Assembly (NCBI GenBank): GCA_933226995.1
Contig: CAKOFP010000276.1
Location: forward strand, 1 to 5,319
Reading direction: 5' to 3'
Source of the DNA: Candidatus Nitrosopolaris rasttigaisensis
Lineage (GTDB): Archaea > Thermoproteota > Nitrososphaeria > Nitrososphaerales > Nitrososphaeraceae
Length of the DNA: 5,319 bases
Below, one piece after another: positions 5,304 to 5,319 of this stretch. Made by a program: the position numbers and the translations under genes. Every line of letters begins with the position of its first letter. The first letter of the stretch is position 1. A model generated the notes under the pieces. The model saw nothing but the letters and a program-made list of their open reading frames with translations. It was not told the origin of the DNA and searched no databases.

Positions 5304-5319
5304 TTCTAAAGTGAAGCGA

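Noticed and set aside
1..5319. Search for CRISPR arrays, tRNA or rRNA genes, insertion-sequence ends and defence or toxin-antitoxin modules
   Set aside because: No regularly spaced repeats, no cloverleaf-like segment, no transposase motif and no recognisable defence domains were seen by eye on either strand.

Overview
The window reads as a gene-poor, AT-rich stretch of archaeal chromosome, most likely from an ammonia-oxidising Nitrososphaeria lineage (Nitrosocosmicus/Nitrososphaera type). This is inferred from four things. The degraded tyrosine recombinase has the motifs and the coiled-coil tail I associate with thaumarchaeal integrases. The CBS gene has a TATA-like box about 30 nt before its ATG and no Shine-Dalgarno, as in leaderless archaeal transcripts. 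A Tat-exported Acg-type flavoprotein is present. Intergenic DNA is long and littered with gene remains. No species was confirmed by a search.

Layout. Bases 1-99 hold the C-terminal end of a plus-strand gene. Bases 191-400 hold a probable small broken reading frame. Bases 476-916 encode an intact two-CBS-domain protein, the clearest functional gene here. It is followed 2 bp later by a decayed gene for a small secreted protein (919-1254), then another broken frame (about 1259-1557) and a short orphan ORF (1599-1718). Bases 1775-2869 encode a Tat-signal Acg/nitroreductase-like flavoprotein. It is cut by an in-frame TAA at 2867-2869, and its missing C-terminus continues in the same frame to 3031. 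A T-rich tract follows.

On the minus strand, 3242-3871 is a 5'-truncated, frameshifted tyrosine recombinase remnant, with a tiny ORF beyond it (3965-4057). Bases 4246-4476 encode a small plus-strand hypothetical protein whose stop overlaps the ATG of a 19-codon ORF. The right end (about 4587-4856 and 5082-5289) carries two more damaged minus-strand genes. The second has a Shine-Dalgarno sequence and is broken only by a one-base shift at a five-base homopolymer. Stretches with nothing I can support are 100-190, 3067-3241, 4058-4245 and 4857-5081.

I see no cooperating multi-gene system. Nearest-neighbour logic suggests a decayed accessory region, perhaps an old integration site marked by the dead integrase, with two apparently intact genes (CBS protein and the 76-aa hypothetical) among at least six damaged ones. 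The unusual feature is the density of reading frames that stay protein-like across single in-frame stops. Ordinary pseudogenisation explains this best, but consensus error or readthrough has to be excluded for the Acg gene and the 5082-5289 gene.
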